Source: JADJLQ01 sp040007895
GTDB taxonomy: Bacteria; Bacteroidota; Bacteroidia; Chitinophagales; Saprospiraceae
Assembly (NCBI GenBank): GCA_040007895.1
Contig: JBDTUE010000002.1
Span: forward strand, 10,948 to 74,947
Direction: 5' to 3'
Length of the DNA: 64,000 nucleotides
The first letter of the stretch is position 1, and the number at the start of each line of letters is the position of its first letter. Both the position numbers and the translations under genes were made by a program. This document shows, piece by piece, positions 17,528-26,821 of this stretch. The notes below the pieces were generated by a model that was not told the DNA's origin, made no database searches, and worked only from the letters and a program-made list of their open reading frames with translations.

Positions 17528-18565
17528 ATGAAGCAGACATTAATTATTACCATTTTATCAATAGTAGCGACATTTAGTTTTAGCCAGAATGATGACCGAG
17601 CCCGGGCAGCAGCTGTCGCCAAAGCAACGGCTGTTGAAATAAAAGAAGATGGATGGATGAGTGGTGGTGGCTTTGGCATGGATCTCGGTCAATTATTACA
17701 ATTCAATCCCAAGGTAGGTTCGGGTGAAAACCGGTTGGGATTTGGAGGCGCGATCAGCTATTTTGCAAAGTATAAAAAAGGATTATTGATTTTTGATAAT
17801 ATAGGATCACTCAATATGAGCCTCGTCAAACTGGGAACTGGTCTTTTAGCCAGTACTTCTGTTTCCAAGGTAAATCAACCGTTTCAGAAATCAATAGATG
17901 AATTGAGATTGAGTTCAAGGTTGGGATATAAAACCGGGCCGGAGTCTAAGTGGTCTTATGCAGTCGATTTTGGATTTTTAAGTCAATTAACACCTACCTA
18001 TAGAGGCACGGATAATAAAAATTACCTGAAACAGTTCAAAACTTCTCAAATCAATACCAGTCTTGTTTCAAAATTATTTGCTCCGGCTTATATAACTCTG
18101 GCTCCTGGTATAGATTATAAGCCGAATGCGAATTTATCATTCTTTTTTGCTCCGTTTGGTTTTAAATCTATCATCGTTGCAGACCGGGATCTTGCTAAGC
18201 TCAATATCCATGGTAATAAATGGAATAGTCCCACAGACTTTAAACTTTCAGATAGCCAGCTCGGCGGCCTGGTAAAAGCAATGTTTACTCAGAAATATGC
18301 GAAGGAAAAGATAACTCATTCAAGCACCTTGACCTTATTTTCAAATTATTTGCATAATGCACAAAATATTGATGTGGACTGGATTAATGCGTTTGGAATC
18401 AATATATCTAAAGCATTTCAGATTAGTTTACTGACTGATCTCTTTTATGACGATGATGTAAAAGTACAGATCACAGATTATAATGAAGTGGGTGGTGTAC
18501 GTGGAGTAGGTAAACGGGTAAACTTTACGGAACAACTTTTACTTAAATACAATATTATTTTTTAA
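17528..18565 (+). CDS. DUF3078 domain-containing (outer-membrane/periplasmic) protein
   Basis: 345 aa. The signal peptide ends FSFSQ (residue 20). After it come DGWMSGGGFGMDLGQLLQFNP and a long beta-rich region with LGFGGAISYFAKYKKG, KSIDELRLSSRLGYK and W-rich strands. This matches the Bacteroidota DUF3078 pattern (paired W/GG segments, then repeating strands). It is probably an outer-membrane barrel of unknown role. It has its own terminator and may carry a long 5' leader. Confidence 0.8.
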   Translation: MKQTLIITILSIVATFSFSQNDDRARAAAVAKATAVEIKEDGWMSGGGFGMDLGQLLQFNPKVGSGENRLGFGGAISYFAKYKKGLLIFDNIGSLNMSLVKLGTGLLASTSVSKVNQPFQKSIDELRLSSRLGYKTGPESKWSYAVDFGFLSQLTPTYRGTDNKNYLKQFKTSQINTSLVSKLFAPAYITLAPGIDYKPNANLSFFFAPFGFKSIIVADRDLAKLNIHGNKWNSPTDFKLSDSQLGGLVKAMFTQKYAKEKITHSSTLTLFSNYLHNAQNIDVDWINAFGINISKAFQISLLTDLFYDDDVKVQITDYNEVGGVRGVGKRVNFTEQLLLKYNIIF

Positions 18566-18581
18566 AAATTAATTTTTTAAT

Positions 18582-18613
18582 TTAATTCAACTTCTCCGTT
18601 GAATTAAGTTTTT
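18582..18613 (+). terminator. Terminator after the DUF3078 gene
   Basis: TTAATTCAAC (18582-18591) pairs perfectly with GTTGAATTAA (18598-18607), and GTTTTT follows. Confidence 0.75.
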
Positions 18614-18640
18614 ACATAAAAATCCAAAATTAATTTAATA

Positions 18641-18675
18641 TAAATAAAAAAACTCCAGGTAATGAAACCCGGAGT
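18641..18675 (-). terminator. Terminator after the fasciclin gene
   Basis: Read on the minus strand, ACTCCGGGT pairs with ACCTGGAGT (one G-U) and is followed by TTTTTTATTTA. It also has a moderate T-tract on the other strand, so it may work both ways. Confidence 0.75.
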
Positions 18676-18704
18676 TTTGTATTTTTAATAAAAGCTATGC
18701 TTCG

Positions 18705-19268
18705 TTACATCTTTGAGTTCGGTAAAACTACCATATCAATAGAATGGATGACACCATTGGATTGATACACATCATAGGTAATAATATTGGCAACACCACC
18801 ATTTTCATCTTTCAATGTAATGTTATGAGGTCCGTTCATCATTGCTGTTAATGTTCCACCGCTTACGGTTTTAAACATTGCCTGACCTTTTCCTTCTTTG
18901 ATTTTTTTTGCTATCTCCGCATAATCATACTTGCCTGAAACCACGTGATAAGTAAGAATATTTACCAGGCTGCTTTTTGCTTCAGGTTTTAGAAGAGATT
19001 CTACAGTCCCTGCAGGCAAATTTTCAAATGCATCATTGGTAGGAGCAAAAACGGTAAACGGGCCAGCGCCCATTAATGTTTCTACTAATCCACCAGCTTT
19101 TACAGCAGCTACTAATGTTGTATGATCTTTAGAGTTAACCGCATTTTCTATAATATTTTTCATAGGATACATTTGCTGAGTACCCACCATAACGGTCTGC
19201 GCATTTAAAAATTGAAGCGTCAATGATAACATAAGAAAAGAAAAAATAAATTTAAATTGAGATTTCAT
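18705..19268 (-). CDS. Secreted fasciclin (FAS1)-domain protein
   Basis: 187 aa. The signal peptide ends near FLNAQ (residue 24). One FAS1 domain spans about 35-185: TLVAAVKAGGLVETLMG, GPFTVFAPTNDAFENLP (the H1 motif), LLTYHVVSGKY-like and the closing NGVIHSIDMVVLP (H2 motif). FAS1 domains act in adhesion or matrix interaction outside the cell. It is a single gene with its own terminator. Confidence 0.93.
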   Translation of the reverse strand: MKSQFKFIFSFLMLSLTLQFLNAQTVMVGTQQMYPMKNIIENAVNSKDHTTLVAAVKAGGLVETLMGAGPFTVFAPTNDAFENLPAGTVESLLKPEAKSSLVNILTYHVVSGKYDYAEIAKKIKEGKGQAMFKTVSGGTLTAMMNGPHNITLKDENGGVANIITYDVYQSNGVIHSIDMVVLPNSKM

Positions 19269-19448
19269 GATTTTGTTTTTTAGAATGAATTATTATTAAA
19301 TACAGAATAACTACGGCATGGGTTGAATAATGGATTTAAACAATTAAAAAAAATATTTTATTAAAACTTCATAGTTCCTAATCAAAACGTTAATTAGTTT
19401 ATTCTTGAGTCAAGGATTCTGCTTAAGGAATACTTATCTTTATAATCT

Positions 19449-20213
19449 ATGAAGGCGTTACATCTGGCTATACCTGTAGTAGTACTTATTTTATTTTCCA
19501 CCATTATGATGTTTATATCTAATGAACTGTGGTCAATTGGATTGGTAGCCGGTATAATTTGTTTAGTGGTACTTTTTATTTTAAAGAATGTATTGGATTG
19601 GCGATATTATCAAAAACATCCTCCGCAGCTGGAACCGAATGTAAAAGCAATATTAACACAGGTTCCTTTTTATAAACAACTTGGTGAAGCACAAAGGAAA
19701 AAATTTGAAATACGATTAGCTTTATTTTTCATATCCCATGAATACAGAATCCAACCTACCAAACGATTAATGGATGAAGAAGATGAATTTGAAGCTCCGG
19801 ATGAACTTAAAGCTTTTAGTTCTATTCCTGCTATTATCTTAACGTTTGAACAAGAAAACTTTTTATGTCCGGAGATACTACAAATTATTTTCTATAATCA
19901 TCCATTTCCAACACCGGCTTACAAGGTTTTACATCATTCGGAATACAATGCTGAAGATAAAGTGCTGATATTTTCAGTACCTCATTTAAGAAAAGGAGTA
20001 TTGGAACCCTTTGTCTATTTTGATCTTGGAATGTACGAATGGTCCAGGGCTTGTCAGATCCAATCTATTGGCTCTGACTGGAATACATTTGAAAGGACTT
20101 ATGGAATAGTAAAGGATCAGGCCGAAACAAGCATAGGTCTACCAGAACCTGATATTCAATCCGTTCAAAAAGTATTTGAAGTTCATCGCTCTTATTTAAC
20201 TCTTTTATTATAA
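19449..20213 (+). CDS. MtfA/M90-like protein without visible metal site (tentative)
   Basis: 254 aa. Two N-terminal membrane helices (about 7-25 and 28-46) precede a soluble domain. The LGEAQRKKFEIRLALFF segment and overall size recall MtfA-type (M90) peptidases. The expected HExxH is absent; the corresponding area reads FVYFDLGMYEWSRA. If related, it is a catalytically dead version. It ends 30 bp before the ECF sigma gene and is probably cotranscribed, suggesting a signalling role. It could instead be an unrelated Bacteroidota family. Confidence 0.4.
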   Translation: MKALHLAIPVVVLILFSTIMMFISNELWSIGLVAGIICLVVLFILKNVLDWRYYQKHPPQLEPNVKAILTQVPFYKQLGEAQRKKFEIRLALFFISHEYRIQPTKRLMDEEDEFEAPDELKAFSSIPAIILTFEQENFLCPEILQIIFYNHPFPTPAYKVLHHSEYNAEDKVLIFSVPHLRKGVLEPFVYFDLGMYEWSRACQIQSIGSDWNTFERTYGIVKDQAETSIGLPEPDIQSVQKVFEVHRSYLTLLL

Positions 20214-20243
20214 TTTTAGCCCCATAAACAGGGATTTAATAAT

Positions 20244-20774
20244 TTGGACTCTCCCGATCTTATTCAGTTAATTCAACATACACAAGGTGGTGATAGATCC
20301 GCATTTTCATCACTATATGATAAGTTTTCTCCTGCTTTATATGGAGTCATTTTAAAGATCGTCCGCAAAGACATTCATGTAGCGGAAGATTGTTTACAGG
20401 ATACTTTCGTTAAAATCTGGAAACATATTGCCACCTATGATGCCCATAAGGGTTCCATATTTACCTGGATGCTTACCATTGCAAGGAATACGGCTTTGGA
20501 TAAATTAAGCAGCCTGAATGCGAAACAAATCCATTCTATGGATTCTGCCGTAGGTATTGAAGAAACCAAATACAACACTTCCCTTAATACAGATACCATC
20601 GGCCTAAGTGATATAATGAATAAACTCGATGCCGAGCATCAGTCCCTGATTAATATGGCATATTACCAGGGAATGACTCAGAGCGAGATTGCAGATCAAC
20701 TTGGAATGCCTTTGGGAACTATTAAAACTAAAATAAGGGCAGCAATGCTAATGTTAAGAAATTTAATGACATGA
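20244..20774 (+). CDS. ECF-type RNA polymerase sigma factor
   Basis: 176 aa starting with TTG. Region 2 (about 25-90) has AEDCLQDTFVKIWKH, and region 4 (about 125-175) has YYQGMTQSEIADQLGMPLGTIKTKIRAAM, a complete helix-turn-helix. The stop overlaps the ATG of the next gene by 4 bp, and that gene encodes an RskA-type anti-sigma factor, so this belongs to the SigK/RskA-like ECF class. The rare TTG start may keep levels low. The target regulon is not visible. Confidence 0.93.
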   Translation: MDSPDLIQLIQHTQGGDRSAFSSLYDKFSPALYGVILKIVRKDIHVAEDCLQDTFVKIWKHIATYDAHKGSIFTWMLTIARNTALDKLSSLNAKQIHSMDSAVGIEETKYNTSLNTDTIGLSDIMNKLDAEHQSLINMAYYQGMTQSEIADQLGMPLGTIKTKIRAAMLMLRNLMT

Positions 20775-21607
20775 TCGATCCTCAAGCATATATTGAATCA
20801 GGTAAACTGGAAGAGTACGTACTCGGCCTGGGCTCTGCTGATCTTATGCAAGAAGTAGAATGCATGTCCAGAGTATTTCCTGATATCAAAAATGAACTTC
20901 TTGCGTTACAACTTTCTCTTGAAAAGTATGCACTCCAAACAGCGGTCATTCCCAATCCGGAATTAAAAACTAAAATATTCAATTCATTGGTGGATGCTTC
21001 CACGACAAATGAAACACAAGATAAATCTGCTGAAAAATCAAACCCTATAATTTCAGCACACACAACATCCTCTTCCAGTGATTCATTATTTAAATGGTTA
21101 CTCGCCTTATTAGCATTAAGCATTCTGATACTTTTTTATTTATATTTTAATAAATCATCACAATTCCAAAAAAGCATGGCTGAATCCGTGCTAAAAGAAA
21201 CGGCAGCATTACAAACCGCAGATAGTTTATCCCAGGTAGTAACCTCTCTCCAATCAGAAATATCCATTATCAATAATCCTAACGGAGTTGCTATTAAAAT
21301 GGCTGGTACTAAACTTTATCCTGATGGATTAGCCACGATTTATTGGGATAAAAATACTCAGACAGTGCACATCAATCCCGGTAATTTACCTGTTGCTCCC
21401 ACTGGAAAGCAATATCAACTCTGGGGTATAGTAGATGGGAAACCAGTCAGTCTTGGCCTAATAGATCTCACTGCTGCAAATTTGCAATCAATGAGTCCAG
21501 TAGACAATCCTTCAACCTTTGCAGTTACACTTGAACCAACCGGTGGCAATGCAAGTCCAACCCTGGATCAAATGTACGTGGCTGGAAATGTTGTTTTGAT
21601 CCAGTAA
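20771..21607 (+). CDS. RskA-type anti-sigma factor
   Basis: 278 aa, coupled to the sigma gene by a 4-bp overlap. The cytoplasmic N-terminus (LEEYVLGLGSADLMQEVE) is the RskA-like sigma-binding part. One membrane helix lies at about 110-130 (LLALLALSILILFYLY), then a coiled-coil stretch. The periplasmic RskA domain is at about 180-278 (NPGNLPVAPTGKQYQLWGI, then VTLEPTGGNASPT). It holds the sigma factor at the membrane and presumably releases it by regulated proteolysis. Confidence 0.92.
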   Translation: MIDPQAYIESGKLEEYVLGLGSADLMQEVECMSRVFPDIKNELLALQLSLEKYALQTAVIPNPELKTKIFNSLVDASTTNETQDKSAEKSNPIISAHTTSSSSDSLFKWLLALLALSILILFYLYFNKSSQFQKSMAESVLKETAALQTADSLSQVVTSLQSEISIINNPNGVAIKMAGTKLYPDGLATIYWDKNTQTVHINPGNLPVAPTGKQYQLWGIVDGKPVSLGLIDLTAANLQSMSPVDNPSTFAVTLEPTGGNASPTLDQMYVAGNVVLIQ

Positions 21608-21622
21608 TTTCTATTCTGCGTT

Positions 21623-24415
21623 TTATTTTTTTACCTCGGATTGAACCTCCGGGTCGTCTTCACCATCTTTAATTTTATCTGCAGCATCCTTTACATCCCT
21701 GGTTGCTTTGTTAAGTTTGTCCAGGTTTTTTCCCTGTGCATTATTTTTATTTTTAAAATCTGTTTCAGAACTATCCATAGCGCTATGCATGATAGCACCT
21801 TCAGGATTAAGTTTAGATTTAAAAGTAAAACCTTTAATATCGGTATCCACCAATATAGTGTCGCCAGGATTAAAAGTCCCTGATAATAAAAACTTAGCCA
21901 GTTCATCAATGATGTCACCCTGAATTACACGTTTTAGTGGTCTTGCACCAAACTGAGGATCATATCCAAGATCCACCAATAGATTAACTGCATTATCAGA
22001 AAGTTCAATATCCAGGCTCTGCCTGGCCAGGTTCTTTTTAATGGATTTCAATTGTAATAAAGCAATTTTCTTAATCTCAGGCTTGGTCAATGGTAAGAAC
22101 ATTATCTTATCATCGATGCGGTTTAGGAACTCAGGGCGCATATTTTCTTTCAATAAATCGAAAACTTCCATTTTTGTAGTTTCGATAATTTCAGTCCTGT
22201 GTTTATCTCCGAGCGCTTCAAGATCTTCAAAATTTTCGAGGATTTTATCGGCACCCATATTTGAAGTCATGATAATAATAGTATTCTTAAAATTAGCTAT
22301 CCGGCCTTTATTATCTGTGAGATGGCCATCATCCAGGACCTGGAGGAGTATATTAAAAGTATCAGGATGTGCTTTTTCTATTTCATCCAATAATACGATG
22401 GAATAAGGTCTCCTTCGAACTGCTTCAGTTAATTGTCCACCTTCATCATAACCAACATATCCGGGAGGAGCCCCAATCAATCTTGAAACCGCATGTTTTT
22501 CCTGGTATTCACTCATATCTATGCGAACAATAGCCTTATCATCATTAAACAAAACTTCAGCTAAAGCTTTAGTTAATTCTGTTTTACCAACTCCGGTAGG
22601 CCCTAAAAAAATAAATGATCCAATGGGTCGGTTAGGATCACCAAGGCCGGCCCTATTGCGTCGGATAGCATCACATACTGATTTAACAGCTGCCGATTGC
22701 CCGATCAACCGTTTCCCAATTTCTTCTTCAAGGCTTAATAATTTGCCCCGCTCGCTTTGCAACATCTTTTGCATTGGTATTCCAGTCCATTTCGAAACTA
22801 CGGCGGCGATATCATTAGCCGTCACTTCCTGGTTAGTAAACCGACTTTCTTCCGGAAGGGCTTTGAGTTTGGATTCTGCTTCTGCTAATTTTTTCTCTTC
22901 TTCCTTTATAGAACCATACCTGATTTTAGCTACGGTTTCATAATTACTTTCACGCTCTGCTTTATCGGCCTGACCTTGCAATTCTTCAATATTTTTCTTT
23001 ACGGATTGTATTTGATCTACGATTTCTTTTTCGTTTTTCCAGGAAGCACTTACAATATTTAGTTTCTCTTTTGCCTCAGCCAGGCTTTTAATAATTGCAT
23101 CGAGTTTATTAGGATCGTTGTCCCGTTTGATTACTTCCTTTTCTATTTCCAGTTGGCTGACTTTTCGTTGCAGTTCATCTACTTCATCAGGTACACTATC
23201 GAGTTCGAGTCTCAGTTTTGCAGCAGCTTCATCGATCAGGTCAATAGCTTTATCAGGTAATAATCTGTCCTGGATATATCGATTGGAAAGTTCAGCAGCT
23301 GCTACCAGGGACTCATCAAGAATGTTTATTTTATGAAAGACTTCATATTTGTCTTGTATTCCCCGGAGTATTGAAATCGTTTCTTCTATAGTCGGTTCGT
23401 CTATGTACACGGTTTGAAATCTGCGGACCAATGCTTTATCATTTTCAAAATATTTTTGATATTCATCCGAGGTAGTAGCACCGATAGTGTGTAGTTCTCC
23501 ACGGGCTAAAGCTGGTTTTAAAATATTGGCAGCATCTATTGCTCCCTGACCTCCTCCGGCTCCAACCAGGGTATGAATTTCATCGATAAACAAAATCACT
23601 CCATCTCCGGAATCCTTGACTTCTTTAATTACTGCCTTTAATCTTTCTTCAAATTCACCTTTGTATTTGGCACCGGCGACAAGTGACGCCATGTCCAAAG
23701 AAAAGATTTGTTTTGACTTTAGATTTTCAGGGACATCCTGCCTTACAATACGCCAGGCAATACCCTCTACTATAGCTGTCTTCCCTACCCCGGCTTCCCC
23801 CAGGAGGATTGGGTTATTCTTTTTTCGCCTGGATAAGATTTGAAGTATCCTTCTTATTTCATCATCCCTTCCAATAATTGGATCCAGTTCTCCATTTTCA
23901 ACACGCTCATTCAGGTTAACGGCGTATTTGCTTAGAGCGTTATAATTGTTTTCAGCACCTTGCTCTTTTACGGATTTGCCTTTCCGTAATTCCTTTATAG
24001 CATTTTTTACACCTGCTTCAGTAGCACCACTATTTTTTAAGAGCTGAGCTGCTTTATCCGATCCTGCCAGTATACCCAATAAAATAAGTTCCATGCTGAT
24101 ATAGTCATCTCCAAATTCTTTGAGAAAACCTTTTGCCCTGCTAAGCGAAGCATTGGACTCATTGGTGAGGGTTTGTTTAATATCAGTTCCCTGGACCTTC
24201 GGATAGTTTTGAATCTGTTTGTCCAGCTCGATCTTTAGCGAAGCAAGATTGACTCCACTTTTTTTTAGGATAAAATCTGATACACTGGATTCTGTGAGCA
24301 TAATACCTTTTAGTAGATGAGGTGTATCTACAAATTGCTGATCAAGGGTGCCCGATATCCGTTGAGCTTCCAATATACATTCCTGTGCCTTAATGGTAAA
24401 TTGATCGTAGGTCAT
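21623..24415 (-). CDS. clpB: ClpB disaggregase with extended C-terminus
   Basis: 930 aa. It is the AAA+ chaperone that resolves aggregates with DnaK. The Clp_N domain is at 1-145. NBD1 has Walker A GEAGVGKT at 206-213 and FIDEIHTLVGAG. A coiled-coil middle domain lies at about 400-530, NBD2 has GPTGVGKTEL, and the C-terminal domain ends near residue 867. The remaining 63 residues are a charged low-complexity tail (for example KDAADKIKDGEDD) not expected in ClpB. The gene converges on the anti-sigma gene with 15 bp between. A TTTG-N19-gTACTTTG promoter precedes it. Confidence 0.96.
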   Translation of the reverse strand: MTYDQFTIKAQECILEAQRISGTLDQQFVDTPHLLKGIMLTESSVSDFILKKSGVNLASLKIELDKQIQNYPKVQGTDIKQTLTNESNASLSRAKGFLKEFGDDYISMELILLGILAGSDKAAQLLKNSGATEAGVKNAIKELRKGKSVKEQGAENNYNALSKYAVNLNERVENGELDPIIGRDDEIRRILQILSRRKKNNPILLGEAGVGKTAIVEGIAWRIVRQDVPENLKSKQIFSLDMASLVAGAKYKGEFEERLKAVIKEVKDSGDGVILFIDEIHTLVGAGGGQGAIDAANILKPALARGELHTIGATTSDEYQKYFENDKALVRRFQTVYIDEPTIEETISILRGIQDKYEVFHKINILDESLVAAAELSNRYIQDRLLPDKAIDLIDEAAAKLRLELDSVPDEVDELQRKVSQLEIEKEVIKRDNDPNKLDAIIKSLAEAKEKLNIVSASWKNEKEIVDQIQSVKKNIEELQGQADKAERESNYETVAKIRYGSIKEEEKKLAEAESKLKALPEESRFTNQEVTANDIAAVVSKWTGIPMQKMLQSERGKLLSLEEEIGKRLIGQSAAVKSVCDAIRRNRAGLGDPNRPIGSFIFLGPTGVGKTELTKALAEVLFNDDKAIVRIDMSEYQEKHAVSRLIGAPPGYVGYDEGGQLTEAVRRRPYSIVLLDEIEKAHPDTFNILLQVLDDGHLTDNKGRIANFKNTIIIMTSNMGADKILENFEDLEALGDKHRTEIIETTKMEVFDLLKENMRPEFLNRIDDKIMFLPLTKPEIKKIALLQLKSIKKNLARQSLDIELSDNAVNLLVDLGYDPQFGARPLKRVIQGDIIDELAKFLLSGTFNPGDTILVDTDIKGFTFKSKLNPEGAIMHSAMDSSETDFKNKNNAQGKNLDKLNKATRDVKDAADKIKDGEDDPEVQSEVKK

Positions 24416-24436
24416 CTATAGTTTTTAAATTAATTT

Positions 24437-24467
24437 CAAAGTACGATATATCAATTTGTTTACCAAA
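24437..24467 (-). promoter_or_regulatory. Candidate promoter of clpB
   Basis: On the minus strand TTTG (24464-24467), 19 bp and GTACTTTG (24437-24444) match the Bacteroidota consensus with one mismatch. The start codon is about 20 bp further on. Confidence 0.45.
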
Positions 24468-24573
24468 CTATTCTGGCGAAGGTTAAGCGCATGATTGACA
24501 GATCTATAGTCCTTCTATTGCCTGAATTGACATAAAATTTATTTGCAAACTGACGATACGACAGTAATTCCAA

Positions 24574-25455
24574 TTAGGCCAGGACGTGCTGGACTTCTTC
24601 CCGATAGGCATGTGGTGTCTTACCGGTGATGTTTTTAAAGAGTCTATTGAAGTGAGATGAATTATTGAAACCACTTTCAAAACAAATCTCTGACACTGAC
24701 ATATTGGTTTCTGCCAGGAGTTTGCAGGCATGGGATACTCTGAAATCATTCACGAAAACCGTAAACGTCTTTCCGGTAACTCTTTTGAAATACCGGCAAA
24801 AAGAAGGTACTTCCATGGATACCAGATCTGAAATTTCTTCCAGGGTGATAGTGTCCTTGAAATGTTCCTTTACATGACTATAGACACGCTCTATTTTATC
24901 ATTATCCTGTTGTTTATAGACCAGAGCCGGTCCGTTAGTGTGGAGGATTTCGAATTCTTCTGAAGCGGCCAATAATTTAAAAACTTGAAGTATTCCAATC
25001 ATCCGGTCGAAGGGTTCCTGGTTAGCGATCTCTTCCAGTTTTATACCTATTAATTTTTTAGTTTCCCCATGAAATACAATTCCGGATTCGGCTTTGATAA
25101 ATAATTGTTCAATAGACTTAGATTCGGGCAGACCAAAAAACCTTTCACCTAGAAAGTCGCGTTTCATCTGAACGACTATTTCAGATCTTCTTCCTGAAAG
25201 CCTTTCCGTGAATCCATAATGTGGCAGGTTAGGACCTAATAAAATCAAGTCACCATTTTTATAATAGGATACGTGATTACCAATATGTCTTTTTGCGGCA
25301 CCGGATTTTACAAAAACCAACTCAATTTCAGGGTGATAATGCCAAAATGGTTTGAGATTGGGTTCAGCTTCTTCAAAAACCCTAAAGCTAAAAGACTGAT
25401 TATAACTCGGCTCTATATGTTCTAAAATCGGGGGTACACCGTTCATGTTTTTCAT
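24574..25455 (-). CDS. AraC-family transcriptional regulator
   Basis: 293 aa. The N-terminal cupin-like sensor (about 20-110) has FWHYHPEIELVFVKSG. A linker follows, then two AraC helix-turn-helix motifs at about 190-288: TLEEISDLVSMEVPSFCRYFKRVTG and SVSEICFESGFNNSSHFNRLFK, with the closing KTPHAYR. It is probably a sugar- or metabolite-responsive regulator. It is transcribed away from the first secreted paralog at 25685, with 229 bp between. Confidence 0.92.
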   Translation of the reverse strand: MKNMNGVPPILEHIEPSYNQSFSFRVFEEAEPNLKPFWHYHPEIELVFVKSGAAKRHIGNHVSYYKNGDLILLGPNLPHYGFTERLSGRRSEIVVQMKRDFLGERFFGLPESKSIEQLFIKAESGIVFHGETKKLIGIKLEEIANQEPFDRMIGILQVFKLLAASEEFEILHTNGPALVYKQQDNDKIERVYSHVKEHFKDTITLEEISDLVSMEVPSFCRYFKRVTGKTFTVFVNDFRVSHACKLLAETNMSVSEICFESGFNNSSHFNRLFKNITGKTPHAYREEVQHVLA

Positions 25456-25684
25456 ATCTGATAAGATACTGATTATAAGTACAAAATTGCGTCAATTAGT
25501 GTAAAGTAAATATTTATTAACGTTTGGTTCACACTTGTGTACAATTTATTATTCTGTTTAAGTTAAATTTTCAGAATACAAATGGGTTAATATACCATCA
25601 TTATCAGTAAATCCAAATGAAGTATGGCATTTGAATATGGCTGATCTTTGCACAAGAATTATATATAACAAAACATTCAAGTTT

Positions 25685-26263
25685 ATGAAAACAATTTTTT
25701 TATCAGTCATCCTGCTTTTTACAGCAAATATGGCAAACGCAGGAAGCGATGTCCAATACAGACTGACAGCTTATGGACACCACCTCATCCTTAACACAGC
25801 ATCCTGGAACAATCTGGATCTCACCGTAAGTATTCAGGACGAGCAGGATCATGTATTAATGACTAAGACCTATAAGGCATCTAAATCATTTAATGCGTGC
25901 AAGTATGATCTTTCAGAACTCAATCGAGGTCAATACAAAATATTTATTTCCGACAATGAAAAATCATACAAGCAGAAATTTACGATTCTAAGACAGGAAA
26001 TCTTTATTTCACCTGAAGTAGAGATTTATGTAAAGCCTCTGTTTAAATTGAATGAAAAACAAATGCACGTTACATTCACAACATTTGGTGAAACAGCTTC
26101 CATTAAGATCCTTAATCGATCGAATGAGGAAATCTATGCAACCGAAGTCAACGAACCGAGTTTTGATAAAATATTAAATCTTGCAAAATTAGGTTCAGGA
26201 CAATTTACCATCGTAGTAACGATTGGCAAAGACCAGCACTGGTATAGTTTTGATTTAAATTAA
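25685..26263 (+). CDS. Secreted two-module beta protein, paralog A
   Basis: 192 aa from the ATG at 25685, which begins a clean signal peptide ending NMANAG. The longer frame to 25631 is unlikely. The mature part has two similar halves. The first has LILNTASWNNLDLTVSIQD, then YDLSELNRGQYKIFIS. The second has KILNRSNEEIYATEV, then LNLAKLGSGQFTIVV. Each half resembles the beta-sandwich of T9SS C-terminal sorting domains (I-x-D/N..G/E, L-x-x-L-x-x-G-x-Y/F). It is clearly homologous to the gene at 26822. Function is unknown. Confidence 0.65.
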   Translation: MKTIFLSVILLFTANMANAGSDVQYRLTAYGHHLILNTASWNNLDLTVSIQDEQDHVLMTKTYKASKSFNACKYDLSELNRGQYKIFISDNEKSYKQKFTILRQEIFISPEVEIYVKPLFKLNEKQMHVTFTTFGETASIKILNRSNEEIYATEVNEPSFDKILNLAKLGSGQFTIVVTIGKDQHWYSFDLN

Positions 26264-26821
26264 GTTTAAAGTTATTTAAGAATATATAGGTTTTTAAGTT
26301 TAATAGGTTCATTTAAAGGAGGGTATTTTCCCTCCTTTTTTATTTTTATACAATCCGGAAATTAGAACGAAATAAATAGTTACTGCCCATCACAATTCCG
26401 GAAAAAAGTTCTTGAGGATTCATTAAATTATCATCAAACTTGATTTCGCTTTAAGGCATCCGAATTAATTTAGATTTATTCATTAAATCCGGGAAGAGGT
26501 CAAAAAACAAATCGTTCTGTAATTTCTAAATAACAAATATTGCGTTAAGAAATTTAATTGTTCAGTCGCAAAGAGCTAGGAATTACCCGGAATAAAGTCT
26601 ATTCACAAATGACCGGCACATAAAGGCAATGTTACCAGGTTAGAAGGCTACGATAAGCAAGTTGAAGATACTTTCAATAAATCCGGAGAATATTTATTTT
26701 CAAAATTTGATTGGTTAATTTAATACGACTTTTAGAAAATGACCTTGAAGCATTCACTGATTTGTGAAAGCATCTTTGTTCTATCGAAACCAAATTAATC
26801 ATTCAATTAAATTTTTATTCT
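26264..26821. other. 558-bp spacer between the two secreted paralogs
   Basis: It starts with a terminator. The rest has no proper gene. One 36-codon open stretch at 26613-26723 reads through a plausible protein-like sequence (NVTRLEGYDKQVEDTF) but has no start and no upstream continuation, so it may be a gene remnant. ATCTTTG at 26772-26778 is a -7-like element shared with the first paralog (25644-25650). Confidence 0.45.
26316..26345 (+). terminator. Terminator after secreted paralog A
   Basis: AAGGAGGG (26316-26323) pairs perfectly with CCCTCCTT (26330-26337), followed by a T-run. Confidence 0.88.

Noticed and set aside
22041..23336. Several open frames antisense to clpB (also in ilvD, purH and pfkA)
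   Set aside because: They are serine-rich frames typical of the reverse complement of a long conserved gene, with no independent start signal.
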